IMG/VR virus record: IMGVR_UViG_3300026276_000087
Coordinates: 1 to 29,598 of that record
Strand: one strand, 5' to 3'
Source of the DNA: a virus
Length of the DNA: 29,598 bases
Every line of letters starts with the position of its first letter. Position 1 is the stretch's first letter. Shown piece by piece: positions 22,372 through 29,283 of the stretch. Made by a program: the position numbers and the translations under genes. The notes beneath the pieces are model-generated. The model searched no databases. It was not told the DNA's origin and was given only the letters and a program-made list of their open reading frames with translations.

Positions 22372-22959
22372 ATGCAATACACCGTCACGATCAATCAGGT
22401 GAAGGCGCTGGAGTGGGGGCTCAATTCTCAGCAGGCCCTGCTGTTTGCCTTCGTCTACGAGAGCCCGAGCTGGGCCAATCCAATCAAGACGGATACCGGG
22501 ATTTACTTTGCGCTGAGCAAGGCCAAGATTGTTGATGAACTGCCGCTGCTCACGGACAAGCCGGATACCGCATATCGCCTGCTGAAGGCGTTGCGTGACG
22601 CCGGCCTTATCGAGCTACACGCGGAAGGGGTTCGCCTCACGGACAAAGGGCGTGAATGGAACCCGAACCGCATGGGGCACTTCACTATCCATCAGCCAGC
22701 CGTACAGGCTCCGCGGCGCAGGTCAAAAAAGTCGCCCATCCCTTCAGGTTTGCGCGCCCAGGTGTTTGCTCGCGATGGCCATGCATGCCTGCGTTGCAGC
22801 TGCTCGGAGCCGTTGCGCTTGAGAGCCGACCACATCATTCCCGAGAGCAAAGGGGGCGAGGCGTCGATGGCAAACCTTCAAACCCTCTGCATGTCCTGCA
22901 ATAGCTGGAAAGGCGTGCAGACGATTGATTTTCGCGCCTTCGCCGGAGGTGCAGCATGA
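22372..22959 (+). CDS. Winged-helix protein with C-terminal HNH nuclease domain
   Basis: A 195-aa fusion. Residues 1-105 look like a replication or regulatory winged helix (QALLFAFVYESPSW, KAKIVDELPLLTDKPDTAYRLLKALRDAGLIELHAEGVRLTDKG). Residues 125-180 are an HNH domain: CLRC (139-142), ADHIIPESKGG with Asp153-His154, and CMSCN (173-177). It lacks a Shine-Dalgarno sequence and is coupled to the ORF before it. It may nick DNA at replication or be a specialised nuclease. Stop overlaps the next start (ATGA). Confidence 0.85.
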   Translation: MQYTVTINQVKALEWGLNSQQALLFAFVYESPSWANPIKTDTGIYFALSKAKIVDELPLLTDKPDTAYRLLKALRDAGLIELHAEGVRLTDKGREWNPNRMGHFTIHQPAVQAPRRRSKKSPIPSGLRAQVFARDGHACLRCSCSEPLRLRADHIIPESKGGEASMANLQTLCMSCNSWKGVQTIDFRAFAGGAA

Positions 22960-23882
22960 GCATGGGCCTTATGGTCGCCGCGATGAAGCTTCGCGTCGGC
23001 AATCCGTTGCGCAAGCTGGTGCTGATCAAGCTCGCAGACAACGCGAGCGATATCGGTGAATGCTGGCCGTCCTACCAACACATCGCCGACCAGTGCGAGA
23101 TCAGCAAGCGGTCTGTCATGAATCACATCTCCGCCTTGTGTGAAGCTGGACTGTTGCGCAAGGAGATCCGGAAGGGTGGACCGAAGGGAAATTCGTCGAA
23201 CGTTTACTTCCTGACGCTGGATGGTGGTGCACCTCCTGCACCAGGGGTAGTGCAGAAGATTCACCCGGGTAGTGCAGCGGGTTCACCCCCTAGTGAATCT
23301 CCTGCACCAGGGGGTAGTGCAGCAGTTGCACCCAGAACCAGTAACTCTCTTGAACCCGTCATGGAACCGGTCATTGAACCAATTACGCCCCAGGCTTCCG
23401 CCAAGGTCGTGCCGGTTCAATCTCGCAGCTTGGTGTTGGTGGTTGACCGAACCGAAGCCCCCCGGGTTGAAATCCCCGCCGACATGCCCGGCCCCAAAGA
23501 CCAGACCTGCAAGACGTTCAAGACTTGGGCGAATTACGCCATGGCTTACCGCAAACGCTACGGCGCCTGGCCGGTGTGGAATGCCAAGGTTGGCGGCCAG
23601 CTCGGGCAGCTTGTCAGCCGCCTCGGTGCTGATGTTGCCCATCACGTCGCCGCCCACTTCCTGAAAACCAGCGACGCCGCCGTGCTGCGCAAGTGCCACA
23701 GCCTCAACGAGCTGCTGGCCAACGCCGAGAGCTATCACACCCAGTGGGTGACCGGTCAGCGCATCAACGGGACCACGGCCCGCCAGATGGAGCGCACCGA
23801 GGCGAACCTCTCCGCAGCAGAGCAGGCCGCGCAAATGGTCTTGGCCAAGCGCCAGGCGGGAGAGCGCAATGAATACCTCTGA
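22956..23882 (+). CDS. O-like replication initiator
   Basis: A 308-aa protein with an N-terminal HTH_36 winged helix (NPLRKLVLIKLADNASDIGECWPSYQHIADQCEISKRSVMNHISALCEAGLLRKE, about 16-70). A Pro/Ser/Gly-rich linker (about 88-120) is encoded by iteron-like repeats. The C-terminal domain begins near KTFKTWANYAMAYRKRYGAWPVWN. Lambda O has the same plan with the origin inside the gene. GGAGG precedes the ATG, which overlaps the previous stop. It is followed by a second replication-type gene, as O is followed by P. Confidence 0.85.
   Translation: MSMGLMVAAMKLRVGNPLRKLVLIKLADNASDIGECWPSYQHIADQCEISKRSVMNHISALCEAGLLRKEIRKGGPKGNSSNVYFLTLDGGAPPAPGVVQKIHPGSAAGSPPSESPAPGGSAAVAPRTSNSLEPVMEPVIEPITPQASAKVVPVQSRSLVLVVDRTEAPRVEIPADMPGPKDQTCKTFKTWANYAMAYRKRYGAWPVWNAKVGGQLGQLVSRLGADVAHHVAAHFLKTSDAAVLRKCHSLNELLANAESYHTQWVTGQRINGTTARQMERTEANLSAAEQAAQMVLAKRQAGERNEYL
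23238..23322. other. Iteron-like repeats, candidate replication origin
   Basis: Four related units lie about 22 bp apart: 23238-23255 (GCACCAGGGGTAGTGCAG), 23261-23277 (TCACCCGGGTAGTGCAG), 23283-23298 (degenerate, TCACCCCCTAGTGAAT) and 23304-23322 (GCACCAGGGGGTAGTGCAG). They fall in the linker-coding part of the initiator gene, exactly where lambda O carries its iterons. Confidence 0.6.
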
Positions 23883-24669
23883 AATGAACGACGCCCAAGT
23901 CGCCGGGCTTGCCTCTGCAATCATCGCCACGGCCGAGGCCATGGGTCAGGAAATGAACCCAGGCACAGCGGCAATGATGGCTGAGGATCTATGTGCCTAT
24001 TCGGTGCCGGTTGTCCGCGCCGCCCTGAAGGCCTGCCGGCTGGAAGTGAAAGGCCGGCTGTGCATGGCCGACATTCTGCAGCGCGTCCAGTCCTCCGACG
24101 GCCGCCCAGGCAAGGACGAGGCGTGGTCAATCGCTCTTACCGGCAGTGACGAATCCGAAACAGTCGTGATGACCGCCGAGATCCGCCAGGCGATGGTCGC
24201 GGCACAGCCGGTCTTGAATCGTCGTGATGTGGTCGGTGCTCGGATGGCGTTCAACAGCGCCTACGAGCGTTTGGTGTCCGCTGCCAGGGCTGAAGCCACG
24301 CCGACTACATGGAGCGTTTCCTTAGGGCTTGATCCGGCGCGCCGAGTTGCAGCGATTGAATCGGCAGTCCGTATGCAACTGATCACTCAGCAGACTGGAA
24401 CCCAGTACCTGGCTGACCTGCGCATCGCGCCCATCACTACCGATGGCCAAGCCATCGCCGGGCTTCTCACTGGTTCCGAAGCTAAGCCGTCACCGCAGTT
24501 GCGCGAGAAGCTTGCTGAAGTACGGCAGATCGTCGACGCGGCGAAGACCCGGCAAAAGCGCGAGCGGCTCAAGAAGGCTCAGGCAGATCGGGTCGACACA
24601 TATCTTCGCAAGCGCAAGTTCCGTGCGGCCATCGTTGCTGCGCAACGCAAGGGGGCATCCCATGGGTAA
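23869..24669 (+). CDS. Replication-associated protein in the lambda P position
   Basis: A 266-aa protein beginning inside the previous gene (13-bp overlap) with GGGAG upstream of the ATG. It is helical and Ala-rich, with AAMMAEDLCAYSVPVVRAALKACRLEVKGRLCMADILQRVQ near the start and a basic C-terminus (KTRQKRERLKKAQADRVDTYLRKRKFR). The helical 'prepare, then recruit' layout resembles helicase-loader-type phage proteins, but I see no Walker motif. Its position right after the O-like gene is the main evidence for a replication role. Confidence 0.68.
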   Translation: MNTSEMNDAQVAGLASAIIATAEAMGQEMNPGTAAMMAEDLCAYSVPVVRAALKACRLEVKGRLCMADILQRVQSSDGRPGKDEAWSIALTGSDESETVVMTAEIRQAMVAAQPVLNRRDVVGARMAFNSAYERLVSAARAEATPTTWSVSLGLDPARRVAAIESAVRMQLITQQTGTQYLADLRIAPITTDGQAIAGLLTGSEAKPSPQLREKLAEVRQIVDAAKTRQKRERLKKAQADRVDTYLRKRKFRAAIVAAQRKGASHG

Positions 24670-25129
24670 CGTAATCCTTAAACCGCGCCACTTCTGGTCA
24701 GCCGGCTCAAATCGCATTCGTGAAGTGTTCAAGGTCGCCTATCTGTTCGCCACCGAGCTTTCCGCCGCCGGCGCCGTCGAGATCATCGTCCGGCCCGTGA
24801 AGTCCCGCCGCACGCTGGAACAGAACGCAAAACTCTGGGCAATGCTCGGTGACATCTCGCGCCAGGTGGAGTGGCCGGTCAACGGCCTTATGCAGCGCTT
24901 GGACAGCGAGGACTGGAAAGCGCTGATGACGGCGGCGGCCCGCCAAGAAATCCGCATGGCCCAGGGCGTCAATGGCGGGGTGGTGATGCTCGGTGTCAGC
25001 ACCAAGCGCATGAGCGTTCAGGAACTGGGCGACGTTATCGAATGCATGTACGTCTTCGGCGCGGAGAAGGGTGTCATCTGGAGCGAACCGAAAGGGCAGA
25101 TGCCTGAGCAGTGGGAGGCAGCTGCGTGA
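24662..25129 (+). CDS. ninB: NinB recombination protein
   Basis: A 155-aa NinB (Orf) family protein. The ATG at 24662 overlaps the previous gene's stop and has AAGGGGG six bases upstream. Typical stretches are RRTLEQNAKLWAMLGDISRQVEWPVNG, WKALMTAAARQE and STKRMSVQELGDVIECMYVFGAEKGVIWSEP. NinB assists RecA-independent and phage recombination by binding single-strand DNA. It precedes ninG, as in lambda. Confidence 0.92.
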   Translation: MGNVILKPRHFWSAGSNRIREVFKVAYLFATELSAAGAVEIIVRPVKSRRTLEQNAKLWAMLGDISRQVEWPVNGLMQRLDSEDWKALMTAAARQEIRMAQGVNGGVVMLGVSTKRMSVQELGDVIECMYVFGAEKGVIWSEPKGQMPEQWEAAA

Positions 25130-25722
25130 TCAAGAAGTCAGGCATCGCAAAATCCCCGCGTGTGTTCCGGAAGAAGAAGTGCAAAAACGCCGAATGCAGG
25201 ACCGAGTTTGTTCCGGTTAGAGAATTGCAGGCCGCCTGTGGCGTCCCGTGCGCCATTGCGATCACCAACGCCAACAAGGAGGAGGCCCGTAAATCACTGG
25301 CGCGCCAGGAGCGGGCAGAGATCCGCGAGAAGCGGGTAAAGCTCAAGACCCGGGCTCAGTACTTGAAGGAAACGCAGACCGTGTTCAACGAGTGGGTGAG
25401 GGCGCGTGACGCAGCCCTGCCATGCGTGAGTTGCGGCCGACACCACCAGGGTCAATGGCACGCCGGGCACTATCGCACCGTAGGAGCGAATCCGGAGCTT
25501 CGCTTCGAGCCGCTCAATGTCTGGAAACAGTGCGCACCCTGCAACAACCACAAATCCGGCGACATCGTGAATTACCGAATCACCCTGGTCCGGCGTATCG
25601 GCCTTGAACGTGTTGAGTGGCTGGAAGGCCCTCACGAAGCCAAGCGCTACACCATCCAGGATCTCAAGGAAATGAAGGCCGAATACAGGGCCATGATCAG
25701 AGAACTGAAGGGGGCAGCATGA
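25126..25722 (+). CDS. ninG: NinG recombination protein
   Basis: A 198-aa NinG/Rap family protein. The start is GTG at 25126, overlapping the ninB stop (GTGA) with GGGAGG seven bases upstream. The conserved core is PCVSCGRHHQGQWHAGHYRTVGANPELRF, followed by KQCAPCNNHKSGDI and YRITLVRRIG. The HNH-like cluster (CVSC, HAGH, CAPCN) binds metal. In lambda the homologue (Rap) resolves recombination intermediates and increases plasmid-phage recombination. Confidence 0.93.
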   Translation: MIKKSGIAKSPRVFRKKKCKNAECRTEFVPVRELQAACGVPCAIAITNANKEEARKSLARQERAEIREKRVKLKTRAQYLKETQTVFNEWVRARDAALPCVSCGRHHQGQWHAGHYRTVGANPELRFEPLNVWKQCAPCNNHKSGDIVNYRITLVRRIGLERVEWLEGPHEAKRYTIQDLKEMKAEYRAMIRELKGAA

Positions 25723-26300
25723 AGATAAATTCCGCACGCCAGGCATGGCACGACTGCAACTACAACCCGGCACCTGGCCAGACGTCGGACTCCGCAGAGT
25801 TGGGGGTTGTCGTACAGAAGACCGAGCGCGGCCCGACTGCAAATCCAGCGATCCACGGCGCACTGGCTGGTCATATTCAGTCAGCAATAGCGCGGCTCCA
25901 CTTTCAGTTGCGCGCGTTCGGCAACACCATGTACGCGGCCGAGCCGACCGATGATGACCGGGAGGAGGCCGAAGAGGCCGTATTCAACCTGGCTTGCTCG
26001 TGGGTAGAGCGTATGACCGCCAGTAAGCGGGAGCGGGCCGAGTATGTCGCCAAGGGTGTGTTTCGTCGTTACCGGTACATGCACCAAGGAGGGCAGTCAT
26101 CTAACCTTGATCCGCTGATCAAGCCAGAAGTGTTCCGCGCCTGGATGAAAGAGGAGTACGGGATCGAGCTTCCATCCGTTGCATGGGGCAGAGATTGGGC
26201 GCCTTTCGTGCAGCTTTGTTTCGATGCCTGTCACGACATTGATGCTCGTGCTTTAAGCCCAATTGGCGGTGTAATTTACAAGATGAAACAGGCTGCTTGA
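25719..26300 (+). CDS. Hypothetical protein in the Q (late antitermination) position
   Basis: A 193-aa protein starting MKINSARQAWHDCNYNPAPGQ; its ATG overlaps the ninG stop (ATGA) with AAGGGGG upstream. The middle is charged and helical (EEAEEAVFNLACSWVERMTASKRERAEYVAKGVFRRYRYMHQ). By order it holds the place of lambda Q, after ninG and before the late promoter and terminators, but it lacks a recognisable Q domain. Either it is a divergent Q-type antiterminator or a late activator of another kind. Confidence 0.7.
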   Translation: MKINSARQAWHDCNYNPAPGQTSDSAELGVVVQKTERGPTANPAIHGALAGHIQSAIARLHFQLRAFGNTMYAAEPTDDDREEAEEAVFNLACSWVERMTASKRERAEYVAKGVFRRYRYMHQGGQSSNLDPLIKPEVFRAWMKEEYGIELPSVAWGRDWAPFVQLCFDACHDIDARALSPIGGVIYKMKQAA

Positions 26301-26326
26301 CTTCCCGCACGACTGAGGGCATGATT
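26297..26326 (+). promoter_or_regulatory. Possible late promoter (PR'-like)
   Basis: TTGACT (26297-26302) overlaps the stop codon of the Q-position gene. CATGATT follows after 17 bases, a plausible -10 region. Terminators at 26370-26392 and 26410-26437 lie just downstream. Lambda Q acts on the same arrangement. Confidence 0.4.
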
Positions 26327-26369
26327 TCCCCATAGTTAGTATTTTGCCTTCGGCAAGTTACTCAAGAAG

Positions 26370-26392
26370 CCGGCCACTAAGCCGGTTTTTTT
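26370..26392 (+). terminator. Intrinsic terminator 1
   Basis: CCGGC / GCCGG stem with loop CACTAA and a seven-T run. Lies in the leader of the late region. Confidence 0.75.
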
Positions 26393-26409
26393 ATGCCCGC
26401 CAGAAAGCC

Positions 26410-26437
26410 AAAAGCCCCGACAAGTTCGGGGCTTTTT
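26410..26437 (+). terminator. Intrinsic terminator 2
   Basis: AAAAGCCCCGA / TCGGGGCTTTT stem with a 5-base loop followed by T. A strong, nearly perfect hairpin just before the Com-like gene. Confidence 0.85.
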
Positions 26438-26475
26438 GTTACCTAAATAAAGCAATTTGCAAAAGGAATTTGCAG

Positions 26476-26658
26476 ATGTTGAAAGAATGCAGATGTGGAA
26501 ATTGCAAACGACTTCTCGCCCGAGTGGGTGAGTTTACCGAGCTCCAGATCAAATGTTCCCGATGCGGGACGTTGAATCATGAGAAGGCCACGAGCCTCGA
26601 GCAATCGCCTTTGAGCGACATGAAAGCGGAATCCTCCGCGAACAATCATTCGACTTAA
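26476..26658 (+). CDS. Com-like zinc-ribbon protein
   Basis: A 60-aa protein, MLKECRCGNCKRLLARVG and onwards, with a zinc ribbon CRCGNCK near the start and IKCSRCG 20 residues on. The form is that of the Mu Com family, which binds mRNA and activates translation of mom. AAGGA lies eight bases before the ATG. The gene directly downstream (26671) could be its target, but that is not shown. The C-terminal tail is disordered. Confidence 0.8.
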   Translation: MLKECRCGNCKRLLARVGEFTELQIKCSRCGTLNHEKATSLEQSPLSDMKAESSANNHST

Positions 26659-26670
26659 AAGGTGCAAAAA

Positions 26671-26994
26671 ATGGAACCAGTAACTATTGGTGCAAAGTTC
26701 TACAGCTCGGACGTATACGGCGTTGACGCGATCATCAAGCCAGCTGACAACGTCGCAGGCGCTGTAATTCGTACCGCCTCGGTCAGTGGCACGGCGCTTT
26801 CCGGTCTTATCACCGGCACCGTGGCTCCGAAGAATGGCTCTGATTATTCTGGGAAGCCCATCGTGATGACTCTTGGTAGTGGCTCTCAGAATCTTTCGTA
26901 TCCGATCCAACTGCCGCCTGGCTATGGTCTGTGGATCACTGCAAACAGCAGCAGCCCGAGTCGCGCTTGCGTGACTTACGATCTGCTGCCTTAA
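26671..26994 (+). CDS. Small beta-rich protein, unknown
   Basis: A 107-aa protein starting MEPVTIGAKFYSSDVYG. AAAGG lies about eight bases before the ATG at 26671; a GTG three codons upstream is also in frame. It is Ser-, Gly- and Thr-rich with alternating strands (IVMTLGSGSQNLSYPIQLPPGYGLWIT), a pattern of capsid decoration or tail-associated proteins. No family is identified. It lies 12 bases after the Com-like gene, so both may be one unit. Confidence 0.7.
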   Translation: MEPVTIGAKFYSSDVYGVDAIIKPADNVAGAVIRTASVSGTALSGLITGTVAPKNGSDYSGKPIVMTLGSGSQNLSYPIQLPPGYGLWITANSSSPSRACVTYDLLP

Positions 26995-27054
26995 GGAGCG
27001 AAGGACTGCATAAGCAGCCACTTGTTCTTGCTCTGTGGTTACGTGACAGGGTTC

Positions 27055-27084
27055 AGGCCCCGGCATTTGCCGGGGCCTTTTTCG
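27055..27084 (+). terminator. Intrinsic terminator
   Basis: AGGCCCCGGC, loop ATTT, GCCGGGGCC and five T. A related copy with the same downstream sequence lies at 27717-27745. Confidence 0.88.
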
Positions 27085-27197
27085 TTTTCGGCCCCACCCA
27101 TTGCCCCGAGCAGGGAGGTATGCGTTCGGCGAAGACACCTACCTTGATGCAGCATTCAGGGCAATGATGACCTCTGCGACATTAACTCATAACTATT

Positions 27198-27617
27198 TCA
27201 GACCAATTCGAGTTGATAATTCAACCAAATATGATGAGTGCCATCGGTTTCGATTTTGATCCCTCCCGATCCCGATATCCCTATCAAATCACCTGTACCA
27301 CTGCCTCCAACTATGCAGAAAAATTCATCTGCCCGATTAGTTCCGGTTGTGGAGGCGGAGTGGATAAAATTGAAGGCGCCTTCTTTCCCATTCACAGATC
27401 CTTTGAAGCTCTCAATTGCGATGTAACTACCCGTCTTGGTCGACTGGTCGAACGCCGCAGTAAAAACTGTTGAGGAAACCCCGTCGATAGCACCCGAGTA
27501 GCATTTCTCCATGGTGCTGATAGACACTGGCAAAGATGTAGCAATCTGAGGAGTTGGACTCAGGCCTGTTGGCTTGAAATTTTTGGTGGAAAAGGTGGCT
27601 AACGCTTCCATTCGCAT
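27198..27617 (-). CDS. DUF3224 family protein (leftward moron)
   Basis: A 139-aa protein of the DUF3224 family. The core is GSYIAIESFKGSVNGKEGAFNFIHSA, then FFCIVGGSGTGDLIGISGSGGI and a C-terminal THHIWLNYQLELV, matching the family's repeated beta-strand pattern ('YvAlE.f.G...G..GsF...Hs', 'vvpGSGTgeL.Gi.G'). Function of the family is not clear; an AOC-barrel-like binding role is sometimes assumed. The start could be 27617 or the ATG two codons inside (27611). It runs against the late genes and is flanked by two similar terminators. Confidence 0.82.
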   Translation of the reverse strand: MRMEALATFSTKNFKPTGLSPTPQIATSLPVSISTMEKCYSGAIDGVSSTVFTAAFDQSTKTGSYIAIESFKGSVNGKEGAFNFIHSASTTGTNRADEFFCIVGGSGTGDLIGISGSGGIKIETDGTHHIWLNYQLELV

Positions 27618-27716
27618 CCGTCTCTATCCAATGAGTGAAGCTCTTATTCTACTCCACAGTACAGCGTGCAAGGAGCTAAAAGCGCGCTGCGAAGTCAAGC
27701 TTATTTCCATTATTCC

Positions 27717-27745
27717 AAGCCTCGGCACTTGCCGGGGCTTGTTCG
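27717..27745 (+). terminator. Terminator-like copy upstream of the holin
   Basis: AAGCCTCGGC, loop ACTT, GCCGGGGCTT, then TGTTCG. It and its following bases (TTCGTTTTCGGC) resemble 27055-27095. The T-run is interrupted, so it may be weaker than the first copy. Confidence 0.6.
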
Positions 27746-27857
27746 TTTTCGGCTCCGCCACACCCATCGCGCTGAGCTGGGAGTGCTGCTGGGGCTAATT
27801 CAAATCCGCAGGTCACGGCCTGCCATATTCCTAACTCCCTGACGGGGAGGAACTGAG

Positions 27858-28190
27858 ATGCCAAACATGCCAGACAAACCAGACACCTGGGCGATTGCGC
27901 TTGCGTGGTTGAGCCAGCATTCGCCAATCCTCTATGCGGCTGCGCTGTCCTGCGCTATGGCCGTTCTTCGGATCACCTACGGCGGCGGCACGCGGCGCCA
28001 GATGTTGGTGGAGGGGGCGATCTGCGGCGGCCTGACCCTGACCATCATCAGCGGACTGGATTTCTTCGGGCTACCCCAGAGCATGGCCACCTTTGCCGGT
28101 GGCTGGGTTGGCTTCCTGGGTGTGGAGAAGATCCGGAACATCGCTGACCGGGTGACTGACTTCAAGTTGCCGAGTCGCAAGGCCGAGTAA
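27858..28190 (+). CDS. Phage holin
   Basis: A 110-aa small membrane protein. GGGAGG precedes the ATG by seven bases. Three hydrophobic segments are visible: ILYAAALSCAMAVLRI, LVEGAICGGLTLTIISGLDFFG and MATFAGGWVGFLGVEKI, followed by a charged C-terminal tail (RNIADRVTDFKLPSRKAE). This fits lambda-family holins, which form the membrane lesion that releases endolysin. No endolysin or spanin gene is in the window. Confidence 0.88.
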   Translation: MPNMPDKPDTWAIALAWLSQHSPILYAAALSCAMAVLRITYGGGTRRQMLVEGAICGGLTLTIISGLDFFGLPQSMATFAGGWVGFLGVEKIRNIADRVTDFKLPSRKAE

Positions 28191-28192
28191 TC

Positions 28193-28228
28193 CGCGACAC
28201 GTTTCGCGAATGAGCAAATTGTGTCGCG
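28193..28228. repeat. CGCGACAC inverted repeat upstream of the 28244 gene
   Basis: CGCGACACGTTT at the left pairs with AAATTGTGTCGCG at the right; the 8-bp CGCGACAC cores match perfectly and the next bases partly. It lies between the holin stop and the ribosome-binding site of the next gene. The same core occurs at 21498-21533 inside the antirepressor gene. Confidence 0.75.
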
Positions 28229-28243
28229 AAATTGGAGATGAGC

Positions 28244-28432
28244 ATGAGCAACGTCACCCGCCTGCGCCACGTTCTACCGATGAGCCCTGACATCAACAAG
28301 GCCATCGCTGATCTGGATAGCGCCATCGCCAAGGCGGTAGACGCTGCCAAGTCCGCCGGCCTACCTCAAGGCTTGGTCGTTTCCCTGTTGCACGGGCACG
28401 CCCACGCACAGACTCATATTATGGTGAGCTGA
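28244..28432 (+). CDS. Small hypothetical late protein
   Basis: A 62-aa protein starting MSNVTRLRHVLPMSPDINKA. The ATG at 28244 has GGAG six bases upstream; ATG at 28238 is also in frame. The sequence is helical and ends in SLLHGHAHAQTHIMVS, a His-rich tail. It follows the holin, where lysis-related small genes often lie. No family is recognised. Confidence 0.7.
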   Translation: MSNVTRLRHVLPMSPDINKAIADLDSAIAKAVDAAKSAGLPQGLVVSLLHGHAHAQTHIMVS

Positions 28433-28516
28433 ATGGGCGCAAAGGTTCTTGTGCTGCGTGCATCGTGACACCCTCAGCTCAGACCGCTTGGATTTCACGT
28501 GGAATCAGCATCGTTG

Positions 28517-28957
28517 CTACCTGCCTACATTGGTCCAGCCGTCATGGCTATCTTCAGTCATATGGCTGCCGACCGTAATAGCGCTGGTGAGGTTAGGATT
28601 GTAAGTACCAGGTGGAGCACCGACACGCGTAACCGGCAAATGATACATCGACCCAGAAAATCCAAAAGTAATGTGTTCCCTTCCAGGCTGATGAACGCCT
28701 TTTAGAATTAACATATCGTTTTGTGCAGCCGCGACCAAATCACCGACCGTGACCGAAGCATAACCATCTGGGATGGTCATTCCTCCAGCGCGAACTAATA
28801 GTGCGGTGATGTTTGCCTCTGTGTTGAAAGTGTTCATGGGGATAGTCGCCGGTATCATCGGACTTAAACCCAGCATTCCTGCATCATTCCATGCAAATGC
28901 CCCGATATAATTAGTAAATGCATCTCTAGTGCTGCCATCCCTGAATGATAGGGTCAT
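28517..28957 (-). CDS. Hypothetical protein, leftward cargo
   Basis: A 146-aa protein starting MTLSFRDGSTRDAFTNYIG. AGGA lies seven bases before the ATG. It has mixed helices and strands (MLGLSPMIPATIPMNTF, TIPDGYASVTVGDLVAAAQNDMLILKGV, REHITFGFSGSMYHLPVT). No family is recognised. It runs against the late genes between the small late gene and the terminase, like the DUF3224 gene, which suggests a second moron in the late region. Confidence 0.7.
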   Translation of the reverse strand: MTLSFRDGSTRDAFTNYIGAFAWNDAGMLGLSPMIPATIPMNTFNTEANITALLVRAGGMTIPDGYASVTVGDLVAAAQNDMLILKGVHQPGREHITFGFSGSMYHLPVTRVGAPPGTYNPNLTSAITVGSHMTEDSHDGWTNVGR

Positions 28958-29038
28958 ATCAAATTCCTATTGAGAGTGCTCGATGTGTTGTTGAATGTGT
29001 AGTTAGGTGTGCTGCAGGTGAGTGCAGCACACCCAAGC

Positions 29039-29209
29039 TCAGCCCTTGTGTTCGGCGTTCAGTTTCGAGCAAACAGATTCGGCCTCAGCCTTATCGTCGT
29101 ACACCCCGTGTTTGTTGGAGTTGGCCTGATCTTCATTGTCGAAGATGCGATAGCGCGTTCCTCCGTTCGTGGCGTGTATGAAGTCCAGAACTTTGAATCT
29201 CGGTTCCAT
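29039..29209 (-). CDS. Small hypothetical leftward protein
   Basis: A 56-aa protein starting MEPRFKVLDFIHATNGGTRYRIFD. The ATG at 29209 has AAAAGG about eight bases upstream. The sequence has strands early and a Lys/Glu helix late (DDKAEAESVCSKLNAEHKG). It follows the 28517 gene on the same strand after about 80 bases and may share its transcript. Unknown function. Confidence 0.65.
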   Translation of the reverse strand: MEPRFKVLDFIHATNGGTRYRIFDNEDQANSNKHGVYDDKAEAESVCSKLNAEHKG

Positions 29210-29283
29210 GGTGATTGCCTTTTGAGAGTTGATCACCACGCATACCGGTAACCCTCCACGATTTCAAGTATCAGAGCGACCCT

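Noticed and set aside
24133-24140. Lambda-like boxA CGCTCTTA in the rightward operon
   Set aside because: Inside a coding sequence, far from PR and without a nearby hairpin; most likely chance.
28433-28468. 11-codon ORF MGAKVLVLRAS after the 28244 gene
   Set aside because: Too short to be a gene. Noted only as a possible truncated lysis gene.
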